From Citrus sinensis (taxonomy: Eukaryota; Streptophyta; Magnoliopsida; Sapindales; Rutaceae): a stretch of DNA of 64,000 nt. Below the pieces are notes generated by a model, which had not been told where the DNA came from, made no database searches, and was given only the letters and a program-made list of their open reading frames with translations. Positions within the stretch are counted from its first letter, which is position 1, and every line of letters starts with the position of its first letter. The stretch covers positions 49,579,501 through 49,643,500 of the forward strand of contig NC_068558.1 of assembly GCF_022201045.2 (NCBI RefSeq), read 5' to 3'. A program made the translations under genes and the position numbers. Of the stretch, positions 1 through 11,638 are shown piece by piece.

Positions 1-1130
1 AACTGCAGCTTATCTTGTCGCTACATTAATTTGTGGTCGATGCTTGAATCAGAGTCACATCATGCTTTGCCATGCTTGATGCCCTTGATGTCATAATTGT
101 TACTTAATTTATGTTGCTTGAGTTGCTTCTCATGCATGGGTGCTGCTTAGAGAAGCGATGACAGTGAGTAATCGAAGTGGCCTCTCTATGCTGATTTTCT
201 TCCCCCCTTTTCCTCCCTTTTTGGGGAGAAGCCCTCTAGACTCTAGTCTCTTTGCTGATTCTAAGCAAGTTTAGCATTAGAAAACACTTGGCCAGATGAA
301 GTCCTTGGGCTCATGTGCTGAATATGAATCACATAAGCTCGTCAATTGTATCCCCTACACGTCTATTACTAAATTCCTCCTGCCTCCAAACCAACAATCT
401 GTTTGTCCCTCTAAAATTGTAGATTATCCAGCTAAAAATCGTTATATTTAATTAATGATTTGACTTGGACAGACGATTGTTGATGAAAATTAATCATTGA
501 AGCATATTGTGATTGTCAATTGTTATCTTGGAAAAAAAAAAGGACAAAATCTGCTCCACATTATTTTTGTCTAAAATTGGATAGAGACGATGCTATTGTA
601 CGTTTGTCATTTCTTTTTCTTTTTTTTTTCTAACAAAAATTGATGGTGGGTAGTCATAAATTTAAACTAAGATGGCATATCATATAGAGGTGGGTTTCGA
701 GTTCAATTTTACTTGGGTTGGATGCCGAGCACCAGTAAGTGCAAAGGACTGCCAGCCGACAAAATCAAATAGTACCAGAGAATAGAATTCCAGTGTTGGG
801 TTTTTCTTCAGAATAATCTCCAGATAAATAATAATAAACAATCGTTGTCCCTCTTTGAAACTCACGTCCATCCCTTTTACCTTAAATTTCGTTAATTTTT
901 TTTCATCATTTTTGGTGAGACAATTTTATTTGTTTCGGAGGTTCCTCTGCTTTCTCCATCTTGCAATAGATGGTGGCCGGCAAAAATGAGATGCAGCATT
1001 CCATGCCAGCTTCAGTGCTTCACCATTTAATTTAAATTTTAAAATATAAAAAAAAAAGTTTTCAGGTGTGTGCTTATTTATATATTTATTGAATTCTTGT
1101 CGCCTACGTCTTACCATCCATGGGTTATGT
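1..1130. other. AT-rich spacer, no gene seen
   Basis: Short open frames occur here on the minus strand (around 680-870 and 926-1117), but none resembles a known protein and none has convincing splice context. The stretch is AT-rich with several poly-T runs. I see no RNA gene or clear transposon end before 1131. Confidence 0.6.
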
Positions 1131-1139
1131 TACTTTTAG

Positions 1140-1290
1140 GGATCAGGCTACGGTGCAACAGTGGCACTGTGCCACAGTTGCACCTAGCCGTTGGATGCAG
1201 TTGAATTGGTGTGATCCACTGACATCCAACTGCATCCAACAATTAGGTGCAACTGTGGCACCGTGCCACAGTTGCACCTAAGGGGAATCC
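1140..1290. mobile_element. MULE-type MITE with palindromic ends (copy 1)
   Basis: This 151-bp element is flanked by a perfect 9-bp target duplication, tacttttag, at 1131-1139 and 1291-1299. That length is typical of Mutator-like insertions. The outer ends read GGATCAGGCTACGGTGCAAC and, on the other strand, GGATTCCCCTTAGGTGCAAC. Just inside each end lies a near-perfect palindrome (1152-1184 and 1245-1279) centred on GTGGCAC/GTGCCAC, so each terminus could fold into its own hairpin. It has no coding capacity. Related elements lie at 4871-5022 and 56318-56461. Confidence 0.8.
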
Positions 1291-1299
1291 TACTTTTAG

Positions 1300-1789
1300 A
1301 TGCTGAAGCAACAAAAATTGTACAATTGAGATGAGATGTGAGATGTGAGACGTGACTTCTCTCACGCATGATGAAACATGATAAGCTAATTAAATAGAAG
1401 ATCAATAGTCCAGTAAATTACAGCATTTGATGCACTCCTGCTGCCCTAATTAACCCTAAATAAAAGAGTTTTGACCATTAGGCAGGAACAACTACAAGTC
1501 AACGAATTTTGATTTGTATGTTTGGTTGGTAGGATCTGTCGTTCCCATTACACTTGTCCTGCCTACCATCACTGTGCCCGCAGGACAGGCACAGCACTGA
1601 ACTTTGGAGTCCATTGGTAAAATATTAAAAGTTATAGGGATTTACAATTTCCAAATTCCATTTTCAGAAAAAGAAAAACAACTAATAATTGCCAAAATCT
1701 TTCTACTTTTAAAACAGTCACTCATCTCTCATTCTCTCCTTTTTCTCTCTTAACAAACTTTGCTTTCTTTTTCAATAAACTCTTTAAGA
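1300..1789 (+). other. Upstream region and leader of the R3-MYB gene
   Basis: No other gene is visible. A pyrimidine-rich stretch at about 1715-1765 lies just before the start codon and is probably 5' untranslated leader. I could not place a confident TATA box. Confidence 0.4.
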
Positions 1790-2564
1790 ATGGATAAGCG
1801 TCGCAGGAAGCAAGCCAAGACCACTACTACTACTTTTTACTCTGAAGGTAACTTCACTCCCTCGCTCTCTGATTAATTGATCAGTTTATTCATTTGATTG
1901 TGAAACAAATTACTTTATTTCTGGGTTCTTTCTTTATTTGCTGCCTAAAATTGAATGTTCTATTCAGAGGTGAGCAGTATTGAATGGGAATTCATTAACA
2001 TGTCGGAGCAGGAAGAGGATCTCATTTACAGAATGTATAAACTCGTTGGAGACAGGTGAAATGGGTGGTTTTCTTTACTTCATAACAATCAAGTAAAAAA
2101 TGAAAGTACAGATTTTTATTTTTTTTTCATTTTTGGGTTCACAAATTAGTGACAATTAAAGTAATGGCTATTTGTTTCAAGGAATTCCTTATTCTTTATT
2201 TTTTTATGATTACTATTTTAGCCTAATTTTAATTCAATTGCCTTTCATGGCTTTAAAGATCAATAATCAATTATTATTATTATTATGACTTGATGACCGT
2301 ATATATATAACCAGAGGACAGCCGGAAGCTGTATATATTGGCATAACTGTTACTTACTGATTTGTTGATCAGAATCTTGTTGCTTAATTAATTACTTAAT
2401 TAATTGGGTGACAATAGAAGGTGATTCCGTTCAGGTGGGCTCTGATTGCCGGGCGGATTCCGGGTCGAAAAGCAGAGGAAATAGAGAGGTTTTGGATAAT
2501 GAGACATGGACAAGCGTTCGCAGACAGACGAAGAGAGCTTCGGATTTATAATTCCAAGTCCTAA
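1790..2564 (+). CDS. R3-type single-repeat MYB (TRY/CPC/ETC family), 91 aa
   Basis: Three exons, 1790-1847, 1968-2055 and 2435-2564, join in phase with GT-AG introns to give 91 residues, within the usual 75-110 range of the family. The protein is a basic N-terminus plus one R3 MYB repeat (about residues 20-75) with tryptophans W26, W50 and W69. It carries the bHLH-interaction signature [DE]LxxRxxxLxxxxxxLxxxR: D37-L38, R41, L45, L52, R56. There is no R2 repeat and no activation domain. In Arabidopsis such proteins move between epidermal cells and compete with GL1/WER for GL3/EGL3, repressing trichome or non-hair fate. The same role here is inference. The two introns fall in the same region of the repeat as in CPC/TRY genes. 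I did not assign an orthologue, since TRY, CPC and ETC differ mainly at the termini. Confidence 0.92.
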
Positions 2565-2599
2565 TCCAATCCTCTTCTGGCTACTTATTTTTAATTCTG

Positions 2600-2660
2600 T
2601 TGATTGGGGGATTTATTTTAATATTTTCTTTGATTGGGGGATTTATTTTAATATTTTCTC
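2600..2660 (+). repeat. 30-bp tandem duplication after the R3-MYB stop
   Basis: A 30-bp unit beginning TGATTGGGGGATTTATTTTA is present twice in direct tandem at about 2600 and 2630, roughly 40 bases after the stop codon. It therefore probably lies in the 3' untranslated region. The two copies are essentially identical. Confidence 0.8.
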
Positions 2661-2664
2661 TCTA

Positions 2665-3440
2665 ATCTTCATTAATTTGTAACTTGTACGACTTTAATTT
2701 TCTTGGCGGTGTTGAGATGAAAGTGGTTGCATCGCAAGATTGTCATTTCCCTTTGTACCTCTGGTTCTCTATCACTTACATGCAATAATGCGCCAGACGC
2801 GATGACGCTACTAAGTACTAACGATAATAAGGGCAAATGCATTCAAAATTCATTAACAAAAAAGAAAATAAGGAAAAAAAAATCTGCTTATGTATTGTAC
2901 TTGCTGGTCATTTAGGCTTCTTAATTATTGAATAATATTGATCGGTCTCTATCTCCTCAGCTTCAATGTCAGATTCTCGGGACTTGGGTGGAAGAAATCC
3001 TCAAGATAATTTATTTTCATTAATCTTACTTATTCTAGACCCATTAAAATATGATATATTTGCTATTCAGGCATAAAGACTCTTTGCTCCGATACAGAAC
3101 TTTTGATCAAGAGTGTCTACAGCTAGAATTTCAAACTGCGTTAAAATTGTGGCATTATATGAATTCAGATTTTGGGTGCCCTAAAAGAACTGTTGGAACT
3201 TTGATGCGTGGTGTTGGCACATGTGGATGTGGTTCACCGCAGAAGCTGACATGGTAGCTGCGAGAGAAACATATATGGGATAGGTTGAGATAAGTCTGCT
3301 TCTCTATTGAGGACCTGTCATTTGATAGGTATAATGGGTTTCGTGATAGGACTCACAAGTATTTTATTTTAAATGATATAATTCTGCATTATTTAATTTG
3401 TGAGCCTGCCTAGTGTTAAGGTGATGCACTTGATTCACTC
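2665..3440. other. Spacer, no supported gene
   Basis: Two plus-strand open frames (2727-2915 and 3051-3257) are present. Neither shows a recognisable domain, and the first is low complexity at its end. I see no RNA gene here. Confidence 0.5.
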
Positions 3441-4285
3441 TTTATGGTTAACAAATTTTCGAAACAAAACACAAAGAAGAATATGAATGATTTACTTACA
3501 AGCATTTCTCAGAATATCTTAAATAACATTAAAAATCTCTATTTTATTTTAGGCAAATGCTATTTATCCCTGGTCAACTCCTGAAACTAATTCAAGCAAC
3601 GTCGTTTCATCTTCTTTTCTTTTTTTTTTCATTCACCTAAAAACGATGTTGTTTTGTTTAGTTAACATCAGCCCCAATTGCTCTCTCTTCATCTCCGTTT
3701 CAGCGACAAAACCAATTTGGCTTAGACAAAACCGATTTCAAGAACATCAGCGACAAAAATTGATTTGGCAAAACCCTTAAGCTTTTATTTTCCTTCTAGG
3801 TGATTTGGATTTAGCTTAGATAAGGCAAAAAGGAAAGCTTGAACGAGGTAGCTACCAGGCGTGATGGCTGTCGGTGGTGGTGGTGCCGATGGCTGGGTAT
3901 GTGTGATGGTGGCTGCCAGTTGTGGATCGCGAACGGCTGTGAAACGAATGGGAAGAGAAAGCAGTTGCTTTACAGAGACATAGAAGGCAAATGGCTGTGA
4001 GACAAAGAGGAAGAGAAAGCAATTTGGGGCTGCCATTGTTGTTGCCTTAACTAAACCAAAACGGCGTTGTTTTAGGGAGAACGAAAAAAAAAGAAGAAGA
4101 TGAAACAGCATCGTTTATATTAATTTCGGGATTTGAATCGGGGTAAATAGCAGCACTGTTTATTTTATATTCTGTTAATTGGAATACTTCGATAGTTTTA
4201 TCGTTTCAAGATGTATATATACTTATTCAGAAAGAAATTAAATTGTTGTATGTTGATAATTGAAGTGCTTCAAATTGTCAGGTAT
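3440..4285. repeat. Dispersed repeat, copy A (interrupted)
   Basis: Segments 3440-3550 and 4158-4285 together match, in inverted orientation, the continuous sequence at 24059-24297. The match includes a distinctive GAAGTGCTTCAAATT end and a TTCGAAAACAAAAC-like core. The two parts are split by a 607-bp insertion. The family of the host repeat is not recognised; it could be part of a decayed LTR or DNA element. Confidence 0.75.
3551..4157. mobile_element. Non-autonomous MULE-type insertion inside repeat A
   Basis: The left end reads AGGCAAATGCTATTTATCCC and the right end, reverse complemented, AGTGCTGCTATTTACCCC, an imperfect terminal inverted repeat. It is flanked by ttttatttt (3542-3550) and gtttatttt (4158-4166), a 9-bp duplication with one mismatch. 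The copy at 24059-24297 retains the uninterrupted site. The minus strand holds a 108-residue open frame (3785-4111) of biased composition (proline, threonine, hydrophobic) with no recognised domain. I do not call it a gene. Confidence 0.75.
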
Positions 4286-4870
4286 TGACCGCTGTTGAAT
4301 CATAATGGCTTTGGTTGTTCCCGCATACTTTCCTAGAAAATTTACACCCCTGGATGTGGACCAACCATTTGAGAAAATCAAAGCCCTGGCTCATTTGGCT
4401 ATTCCACTTTTCAGTTTTTTTTCCTTTTTTTTTTTTTTTGCCTTTTTTCCTTGTTGCTCAAAGGAAAATGGAAATAACTAATTAATAAAAGCATCGTGCC
4501 ATCGTCTCTTTATATGATGTTATCTTGGATGTGAGTTGTAAGTCCCCAATTAATTAAACTGAAAATTACATTGATTCATGTCACATGTGCAAGCCGTCAC
4601 TTTTAAGATGTGTTTGAAATTGAGGTGCTGTATCTTTTAAGTTACAGTTATTGTGAAAAAAAACCTGTAACTATGAAATAAAAGTTAATAATATATAATA
4701 AATGTAAATTTTAAATAATAATTTTGATAAAATTATTAAACATATAATAATTTTTTTATTATACAAGTGAAAAATCATAATAACATAGCTTGCAAGCTAC
4801 ATCAACTAGTGTTTATCAAATATTTTAATACTGTAACTTTTAAGATCCAACTGCTCAACCTCAATTTCAA

Positions 4871-5022
4871 GGACAAAACTACGTTACAGAATCTGTAAGG
4901 TACAGACTGCAGCATCAGCCGTTGGATGTGGTTGGATGTGGAGTGAGAAACTAAACAAAAGAAAATCGGATGGTGGGATGACGGGAGATGTTTGTTACAG
5001 AATCTGTAACATAGACAGGTCC
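4871..5022. mobile_element. MULE-type MITE with palindromic ends (copy 2)
   Basis: A 152-bp element flanked by a perfect 9-bp duplication, caatttcaa (4862-4870 and 5023-5031). The ends are GGACAAAACTACGTTACAG and, reverse complemented, GGACCTGTCTATGTTACAG. Each end contains the palindrome GTTACAGAATCTGTAA(C). The interior shares a GCCGTTGGATG motif with the element at 1140-1290. No coding capacity. Confidence 0.82.
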
Positions 5023-5031
5023 CAATTTCAA

Positions 5032-7762
5032 ATGCACCATTAATATTGTACAAAAGCGAAAATTTATTGAGTGTTGCGAAAGTTGTCTGGATTGATTTGC
5101 TTCACCAGCAAATCAATTTATAAGGCACACCGATTTTGCATACCGCTTCAGTTGTTACTGTCGCAAAGTTGTTGAATTTTCATTGGTTGACATTGTCAAT
5201 AAAATTTGTAATCATTACAATTCTAAGTCTAAGCTCACGGAAATTTTTTTTAAACTTTAATTATGTGCTTTTTTCTCTGGCCTTATATCATATTGCCCCT
5301 ACCTTTCCAGCAGCATCCACAATGTTTATGTAAGTTATTAAATACTTCCTACCTTTACCATCAATATTATAAGATATCAACCGTCTGAAAATATATAATT
5401 AATGCTTGTCTGAATGTTTACAATGTTAGTGAACATTTGGAAATGACATGATGGTATTTAGAAACTCCCACCAAGGCACCAGTACGATTGATGAAGAAGA
5501 AAAAAAAAAATTCCCCAAAACATCAAAACCTCCCTAGGCCATGCAAAGTGGGCAAAGTAAAAGCAGCTTAGGCCCGCATTGAAAGCCCATCCTTATCGAT
5601 TATTTTATTTTTGTTGGAAGAATACACCATCTTTTATTCTTGAATCTTCTGGACAATGGCATGCATGCACTAGACTAGACTCACCTTAAGCTTCGCTAAA
5701 TAAATAAATCAAGCTAGCGAGCAGATGGAGTTGTCTGCCCCTCCAAAGCATTCAGATATGTTTCCTGCTCAGGACCAAAATGTCCCCAACATCCCTATGC
5801 TCTGATCAACCGATGACCGAAGAGAATGACAATGAAATCTCATCTACCCAAGACAATACGAAGAATTATAGTGTATGTAAGTATCTCCTATCCTACAATT
5901 TTAAAGAGGGAAAAATGTGTAACTTGGCTCCAAAACTTTTTTTTTTTTTTTTAACTTAAGTATGAATAAACTCGAATATTACCAAAATTTGAATTGATTT
6001 AAATCAATATGTTTGAATGATATTGTTATATCCATATTTTTAATTAACCCAACCGTGACATAAATGAGTTGTCTCGAACCCGAGGACCTGCATCTAATAA
6101 CATATCTTAATTTAAAAAGAATAAACCAATACAAGTCTAATTCTTTGTCAAACTCAAATCCTACGGAATAAAAGATAAGTTTTTCTAATTTAATTGTACT
6201 TTTTACTATTTCTCTTATAGCCACTACTCAAAAGTGTAAAAAGAGGAAATGTACATTAGATGAGAAAGTACAATATCCTCTAAGTTTTACTCTCAATCTC
6301 TTTTATCTTTCATATTATTTATTTGTTATATTGTGCCACTCTCTATCTCTGACTTAAACATAAGAAGGTTTGCACTAGTAATACCCTCGCGAACCCCTGA
6401 TGGATTGACTTAAGCATTAGAGGGTCTACATTGATAACCCCCCTGGGACCCATGATGCCATGATGGGTTATTGTTTTATAGGATTTTGATCACCAAACTC
6501 TTCACTCTCAACAATGGCAATCCCAAGAATACTAATCTTCCTCACAATCTATTCCTCAAGTAAAACAACTTTTTCTCAAGTCTTTCTATATGGTCAAATT
6601 TTTGGTTTTCTCTTCTGAATGTTTGATTATAAATGCTAAATTGTTTGTTTTTAGATCTAAAAACATCTTAAAACTAGTATTTTGACATATATACCATTTC
6701 AATTTATTTTTGTACAATTTTCTTTCTTCCAATTTATTATCTCATACGATTTACAATTAGTCTGAACTTTTGTCATAATAATTTTACATTTTATAAAGGT
6801 TGACACGAGTTAATTAAGATGATTGACATGAATTAATTAAGATTAACTAATTGAATAAATAAATTTTAGTAAATTTAAGAAAATATAAAATCAAGATAAT
6901 GAAGAGAAATTTAGAAGGACTCGCCCAAACATTCAGGCATAATTGGAAAAAAAAAATTGAACGGCAGAATTGTTTACAATAAAGCACAAAAATCAAGAGA
7001 ATAGATATTATTTTTTAAGAGAGTAATAATGATTATCATTAACATATTTAGTTTATTTTATTAAGATATAAATCAGTAAATTTAAATTTTCTATTGAGAT
7101 TTAAATGTATTAAATTCATACGTAAGTTGTAAAAAAGAAACAACTTAAAATTTATAAATATCTTCAAATAGATTAAATTCAGACTTAGATATAAGTTGGG
7201 ACTGTAAAAATTATTATATAATAAAACTTATTAGTTATCGTATATTATTTAACAAAGGTTATACTATAGATTTGTAATTAAAAACTCCGAATCAGAGGAT
7301 ATGGTTTGTGAAGCCATTAACCGATGGATTAATTCAAGGTACTACTGAAGTTGAAGAAGAAACATTGTGATTAATGTATGAACCAACCGAGGGGTTGCTC
7401 TGGATCATGTAACTGTCAGTCTTGGACCCACGCGGCCTCTCTTTCCTTTTCCGTTACGTCGTTGTTTGTGCACGCGGTGTTCGTTTAACAATTACTAGGT
7501 CAATGCATGTGCATTGTTCATGTAAATTAAGATTCCCGAGTAGTCTTTGACACTCTTTGTCTCTTTAATACTTTCTTAATATTTTAAATTTAGTAGAAAA
7601 AAATTAGTTTAATTATATATAAAGTGAAACAAGTTGATTTGATTGTTGGGTGATACATTTAAGACTTAATTTTAATAATTTATTAAATTAAAAGATGTTA
7701 GAAGAGAAAAAAAAAAAAACAGAGCAATGATCCTTATAACCTCAATCTTTTGAATACCAAAC
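5032..7762. other. 2.7-kb spacer, possible decayed repeat
   Basis: No gene is supported. Around 6365-6490 a sequence with ACTTAAGCATTAGAGGGTCT followed by a GGGACCCATGATG stretch resembles segments often found in plant LTR retrotransposons, but no LTR ends or target duplication could be placed. A tRNA B-box-like GGGTTCGAGAC occurs on the minus strand near 6075 without a convincing A box. The rest is AT-rich. Confidence 0.4.
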
Positions 7763-7774
7763 ACATGCATGCTT

Positions 7775-8062
7775 TTTTTAAAATTCTATTATACATAAAT
7801 TATTATTAATATTACATCAGATATTACAATTGATATTTACAATCAGATTATACAACTCGGACCCCTCATGGCGTGTACATTGATCTACTGAAACACGGTC
7901 CAGATTTTTTAAATCTTTTTTAATATTCGAAGGGTACCTACATCACTCATATTTCGTAAGGAATAAACTATTTCCACTAAATTATTTGATGATTGAGGGG
8001 GAACTGAAAGTAATTTAAAGGTAAGTGTAAGGGTTCTCCCACTGAACCAAATGTCAATTGGT
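7775..8062 (-). mobile_element. tRNA-derived SINE (copy 1)
   Basis: On the minus strand the element starts ACCAATTGACATTTGGTTCA and contains an A-box-like GGTTCAGTGGG. It continues into the body shared with the copies at 22947 and 31414 (TTCGAATATT, then an AATCTG block, then GATTGTAAATAT) and ends in an A-rich tail. A perfect 12-bp duplication, acatgcatgctt, flanks it at 7763-7774 and 8063-8074. Long variable duplications and an A-rich 3' end fit retroposition. The B box is degraded. Confidence 0.75.
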
Positions 8063-8074
8063 ACATGCATGCTT

Positions 8075-9620
8075 ATTTAAAGATAAATAATTGAAATATT
8101 AATGAAATATATTTTTAACTTTATAATAAAAGAAAATCAAAACTCTCAATCCTTTTTCTAGAAAGCAATTTAGAAATGGTTTAATCTCTTACAAAGAAAT
8201 CTTTTCTAATTCGTTGTCATATAAAAGTCTCTTGCTCCATTTAACTTAAAAGTGCGAATGCAAAGTCTAAGATTTTATGCTTTCCGCTTTTCTGGATTGT
8301 GATTTGATCAAATATTTTCCTTGAATCTTCCGCTTACAATGATTGATTGATGCGTAGCGCATCATCATCACCACAATATATGAGATAATTTGACTTACCA
8401 TTGATCTGTTCTTCATTGAAATCAAAATCAAATAGTTTGAATCCATATCCATCCTCATTGTCTCTCTCGATCGTGTAGACCCCAAAGGCCACAATGCCGT
8501 GACCAAGTGGAAACGTTGCGTTGCATTCAGACGACGTGGCTGTTGATTTTGCCTCTTTCTCACTAAACATCTATCACCGAGAAAGCACGACCTTTGACTT
8601 GCCAGCGCAAATAAAAATGGGCCAGGGCCCACACGTTTTCCCGACTGACTGGGACCCCCCCTTCTCCCATTGCTTTTTGTAATCGTTGGGTGTGTTACCA
8701 AATTTCTTGATCATAACTTGGTAATTTCCTCGAAGTAGAAAGCTCTTCTCCCCGGTTTTGATTTCGGATTTTGATAACGACAGCAAATAATGTATTTTTT
8801 GAAAGTGAGAGCGGTGCTATCATGACATTTGAATTGAATTTTGTTTTTTTGACATCCGATCATAAACTGTTATGCCGTTTTCCGTGCAGGGGAAAACTGC
8901 ATGCCTCAAATTGTTCCCTGAAAAGCAGGCTGTGTGTTCAAATTAATGATCATTATTTTCTTTTCTTTTCTTTTTAAGAAAAAATTAACACACAAAATTC
9001 AGACAATATATTAATTGTTATACGACTAAAGTGGTGATCAAGATGAACACACAAAAATCTTGCACATTAAGTTTCTATCAGATATTTGCCATTAGTGAGA
9101 TCAAGTCTCATGTGAGCAAATGGATGCGGGGTTGGTTTTCCCTTAATTTTACAGCAAAAACGATAAATAAAAGTTTTTTTTTTAAAAAAAAGGGCCTCGG
9201 CTAATATAATAATACTAGATTAACTGTAGTTGATTAAACAAATGCATTTCTACTCCACTTCTCCATGTTCTACAACTAAAATCTTCATTATTAATTGCAT
9301 CCAACGCAACAATGTTTTTTATTTTTGTTTTTGTTTTTAATTAACACAAAACTATTGGCTGTCTTCCTATATTTTTATGAAATGTGACTCCTTTCCACGA
9401 GGATCATTGCTGTCTCTTATGTGTGATAATGTCAATTTATTTGTTCTTCGGCAAAGAAAAACATAAATAAAGTACTCCAGAAAAATGATCAATAATTAGA
9501 GCTAATTCAACTTATCTTGAAGTTATCTGTAAAAATAATAGAAATAACTATTAAAATGAAAATTAGAAAAGATTGCATGAAACCGTGTTTTAGGCATGGG
9601 TGGTCAGCAAAGCATTTTAA
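8075..9620. other. Spacer, unsupported open frames
   Basis: Overlapping minus-strand open frames lie at 8267-8786 in three different frames. None resembles a known protein. They could be remnants of a gene fragment because base composition is higher in GC here than around it, but I cannot name it. No RNA gene or clear transposon end is visible. Confidence 0.4.
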
Positions 9621-9627
9621 ACCCAAA

Positions 9628-10219
9628 GGCTATATTTAGCACGCATGATTGGATTGAACTAACTATTAGGATTGAAATAAATTAGAATAGATTATATTAA
9701 AATGGTTTATACATAGTGTTGACTTATATTTGGTACGGTATCGGATTGGATTATGTTAAATTACATTTATATGAAATTAAATAGTATTTACATTAATATT
9801 TGAATTTAAATATATTTATAGATATTTAAATTATAGGTTATTTCAAATGAAATATATCATTTCATTAAATAAAATAAATAAAAATTTTCAAATAATAAAT
9901 TAGTTAATAATTTTTAAGTAAATCATGAAAAATAAATAAATTACTTAATTAAAACAATAAATAAATAATTTTTAAGTTATAAAAAAAATAGTGTAATAAA
10001 TTATGGAAGATATTATAAATGGACAAATATTATTCTTGACATTACCTAGTCCTAACTAAAGCCACATGAAAATTAGGATTAGCAATCCCCTGAATTTAGG
10101 ATTAAAATTTGAATTTAGTCCATTAATCGAATTCGAGTGAGCATGCCAAACATGGTATTAATATTTTGTCCCAATAATTAGTCCAATCCTTTACTTAATC
10201 TTAACTCCCAAAGATAGCC
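9628..10219. mobile_element. Tourist-like (PIF/Harbinger) non-autonomous element
   Basis: The left end GGCTATATTTAGCACGCATG and the right end, reverse complemented, GGCTATCTTTGGGAGTTAAG form an imperfect inverted repeat about 45 bp deep. The inner parts (GGATTGAACTAA on the left, TTAGTCCAATCC on the right) match those of the element at 57181-57883. The interior is AT-rich without coding capacity. A TAA/TTA duplication is not intact; aaa flanks both sides. Confidence 0.6.
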
Positions 10220-10640
10220 AAAAATAATTATATTCTTTGGCTTATATTCTATCAACGAACCATTTTAAACCAAAATCAATAGCTTGAACCCAAAAGGAAT
10301 TATATTCTATCAGCAAACCATTTTAAACCCAAAACTAAAATTATGTTCTCATGAGATGCTAGCAACAGTGAACAGTGTTTCATTAGCACTAGCGAAAAAA
10401 AAAGGGGGGCCTTAATCCCATTTGATTAATTTTTTTCCCATTTGATTAAAAAATGAAAAAGTTTATTTATCAAAATTTGTCTGTCAGTGGGCTAATTAAG
10501 CTGACGTGGCCGGTTCAACTGTTCAAGGGTCAAGGTGGATAAAAATTGTAGATCATTTATAAACAACCACCACCCCAAAAGGACAAGACGATGTCGATAA
10601 AAATTAAGGCATATATTCTCTAATCATGTGTACAAAATAA
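10220..10640. repeat. Spacer with a short direct duplication
   Basis: The phrase TTATATTCTATCA followed by an ACCATTTTAAACC block occurs twice, at about 10241 and 10301. It is an imperfect 60-bp direct duplication. No gene is visible. Confidence 0.55.
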
Positions 10641-10649
10641 AAGATTAAT

Positions 10650-10945
10650 TAGTTGAACTAATTTTTGTAATTACATGAGATTAATGTTCAAATTATGATT
10701 CATATTGTATGAGATTATAATTGATATTAACAATCAAATAATTATTGGAACTAGTTTACAATATATAACACTGTCTAGATTTTACTCTCTTTAATATTCA
10801 ATGAGTGTTTATTCTACTCATATTTTAAAATGAAGAAAATTATCTTTACTTAATTATATATCATAATTAAGAAAGAAAATAATTATGTGCATGTGTCGCG
10901 GGAAGGCAAGGTTCTGACCACTCGAGCAAAGGCTAAGCGATTTTT
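10650..10945 (-). mobile_element. Probable SINE copy (degenerate)
   Basis: The minus strand reads CTTAGCCTTTGCTCGAGTGG with an A-box-like segment near 10910-10945. It then runs through the family body (a TTGAATATTAAAGAG block, CTAGACAGTGTTATAT, GATTGTTAATATCA) to a TCATGTAAT end near 10660. This matches the order of blocks in the copy at 22947-23179. I could not find an intact flanking duplication, so the boundaries are approximate. Confidence 0.5.
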
Positions 10946-11409
10946 TTTAATTTAACTCATTTGTAGAATATAATATTAATATAAAAATGAGTTAGTGTTA
11001 CACGTGTGAAAAAATATTGGTGCATCGCGAGTCACATGGAGCGATCTATCAACATCGACGCAAGCAAGGGCCTGCACTCGACGCCATCAGCCTTCGTCAT
11101 CCTAATCTTGATCCACGGCGAAACAAAACCAAGGGAAGCGAGCGAGAGACAACGCGGAACAAGCTTTGAAGATTCTTATTTCTTGGTTCCAACTTCCACG
11201 TCACTCACTTTCTTTTCGCTAAATAATTTTAGATTTTCTTTTCTTTTCACTTTTCTTCGTTGTTATATTCTTCAACTTCAATCAGTGATTCATACACTAA
11301 ACTAAAGAATAAAAAGGGGAGAGAGAAGGGGTTGAATCGGTCACCATTAGACATTTGGACCTTCTCTCGCTCACTACTGTTCAGTATTATTAAATACTTA
11401 AAGGTGCAT

Positions 11410-11424
11410 CTCTCTCTCTCTCTC
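11410..11424. repeat. (CT)n microsatellite
   Basis: A short CT run lies just upstream of the putative TATA box of the WRKY gene. Pyrimidine tracts near the core promoter are common in plants, and its role here is unknown. Confidence 0.8.
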
Positions 11425-11434
11425 CATAGACATG

Positions 11435-11441
11435 TATAAAA
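11435..11441 (+). promoter_or_regulatory. Putative TATA box of the WRKY gene
   Basis: TATAAAA lies 396 bases before the chosen ATG and would place transcription start near 11465. The resulting leader is about 370 nt. A CACGTG G-box occurs farther upstream at about 11001. This is assigned by motif and position only. Confidence 0.45.
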
Positions 11442-11638
11442 CAACCCCACTCCCATGACCGGAAAGAACGTAGTTCATTTCAGGAAATCAAAAAACACGA
11501 CTCAGTCAAAAGTTGATCTCTCTTCCTTCTTATTTCTGTCCAATATCCTCTACTCTTTCGCCTCAGCTTCAACTCTCGTTCACTACGAAAGCACTTTTCT
11601 TCTTTTCTTAATCTTCTTCCTTCAAGTAATCAATTCGC

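Noticed and set aside
6060..6090. tRNA-like B box (GGGTTCGAGAC, minus strand)
   Set aside because: No A box at the right distance, no cloverleaf, no flanking duplication. Not called as a tRNA or SINE.
8267..8786. Overlapping minus-strand frames up to 144 codons
   Set aside because: Three frames compete, none with a recognisable motif or splice logic. Kept only as an unassigned note.
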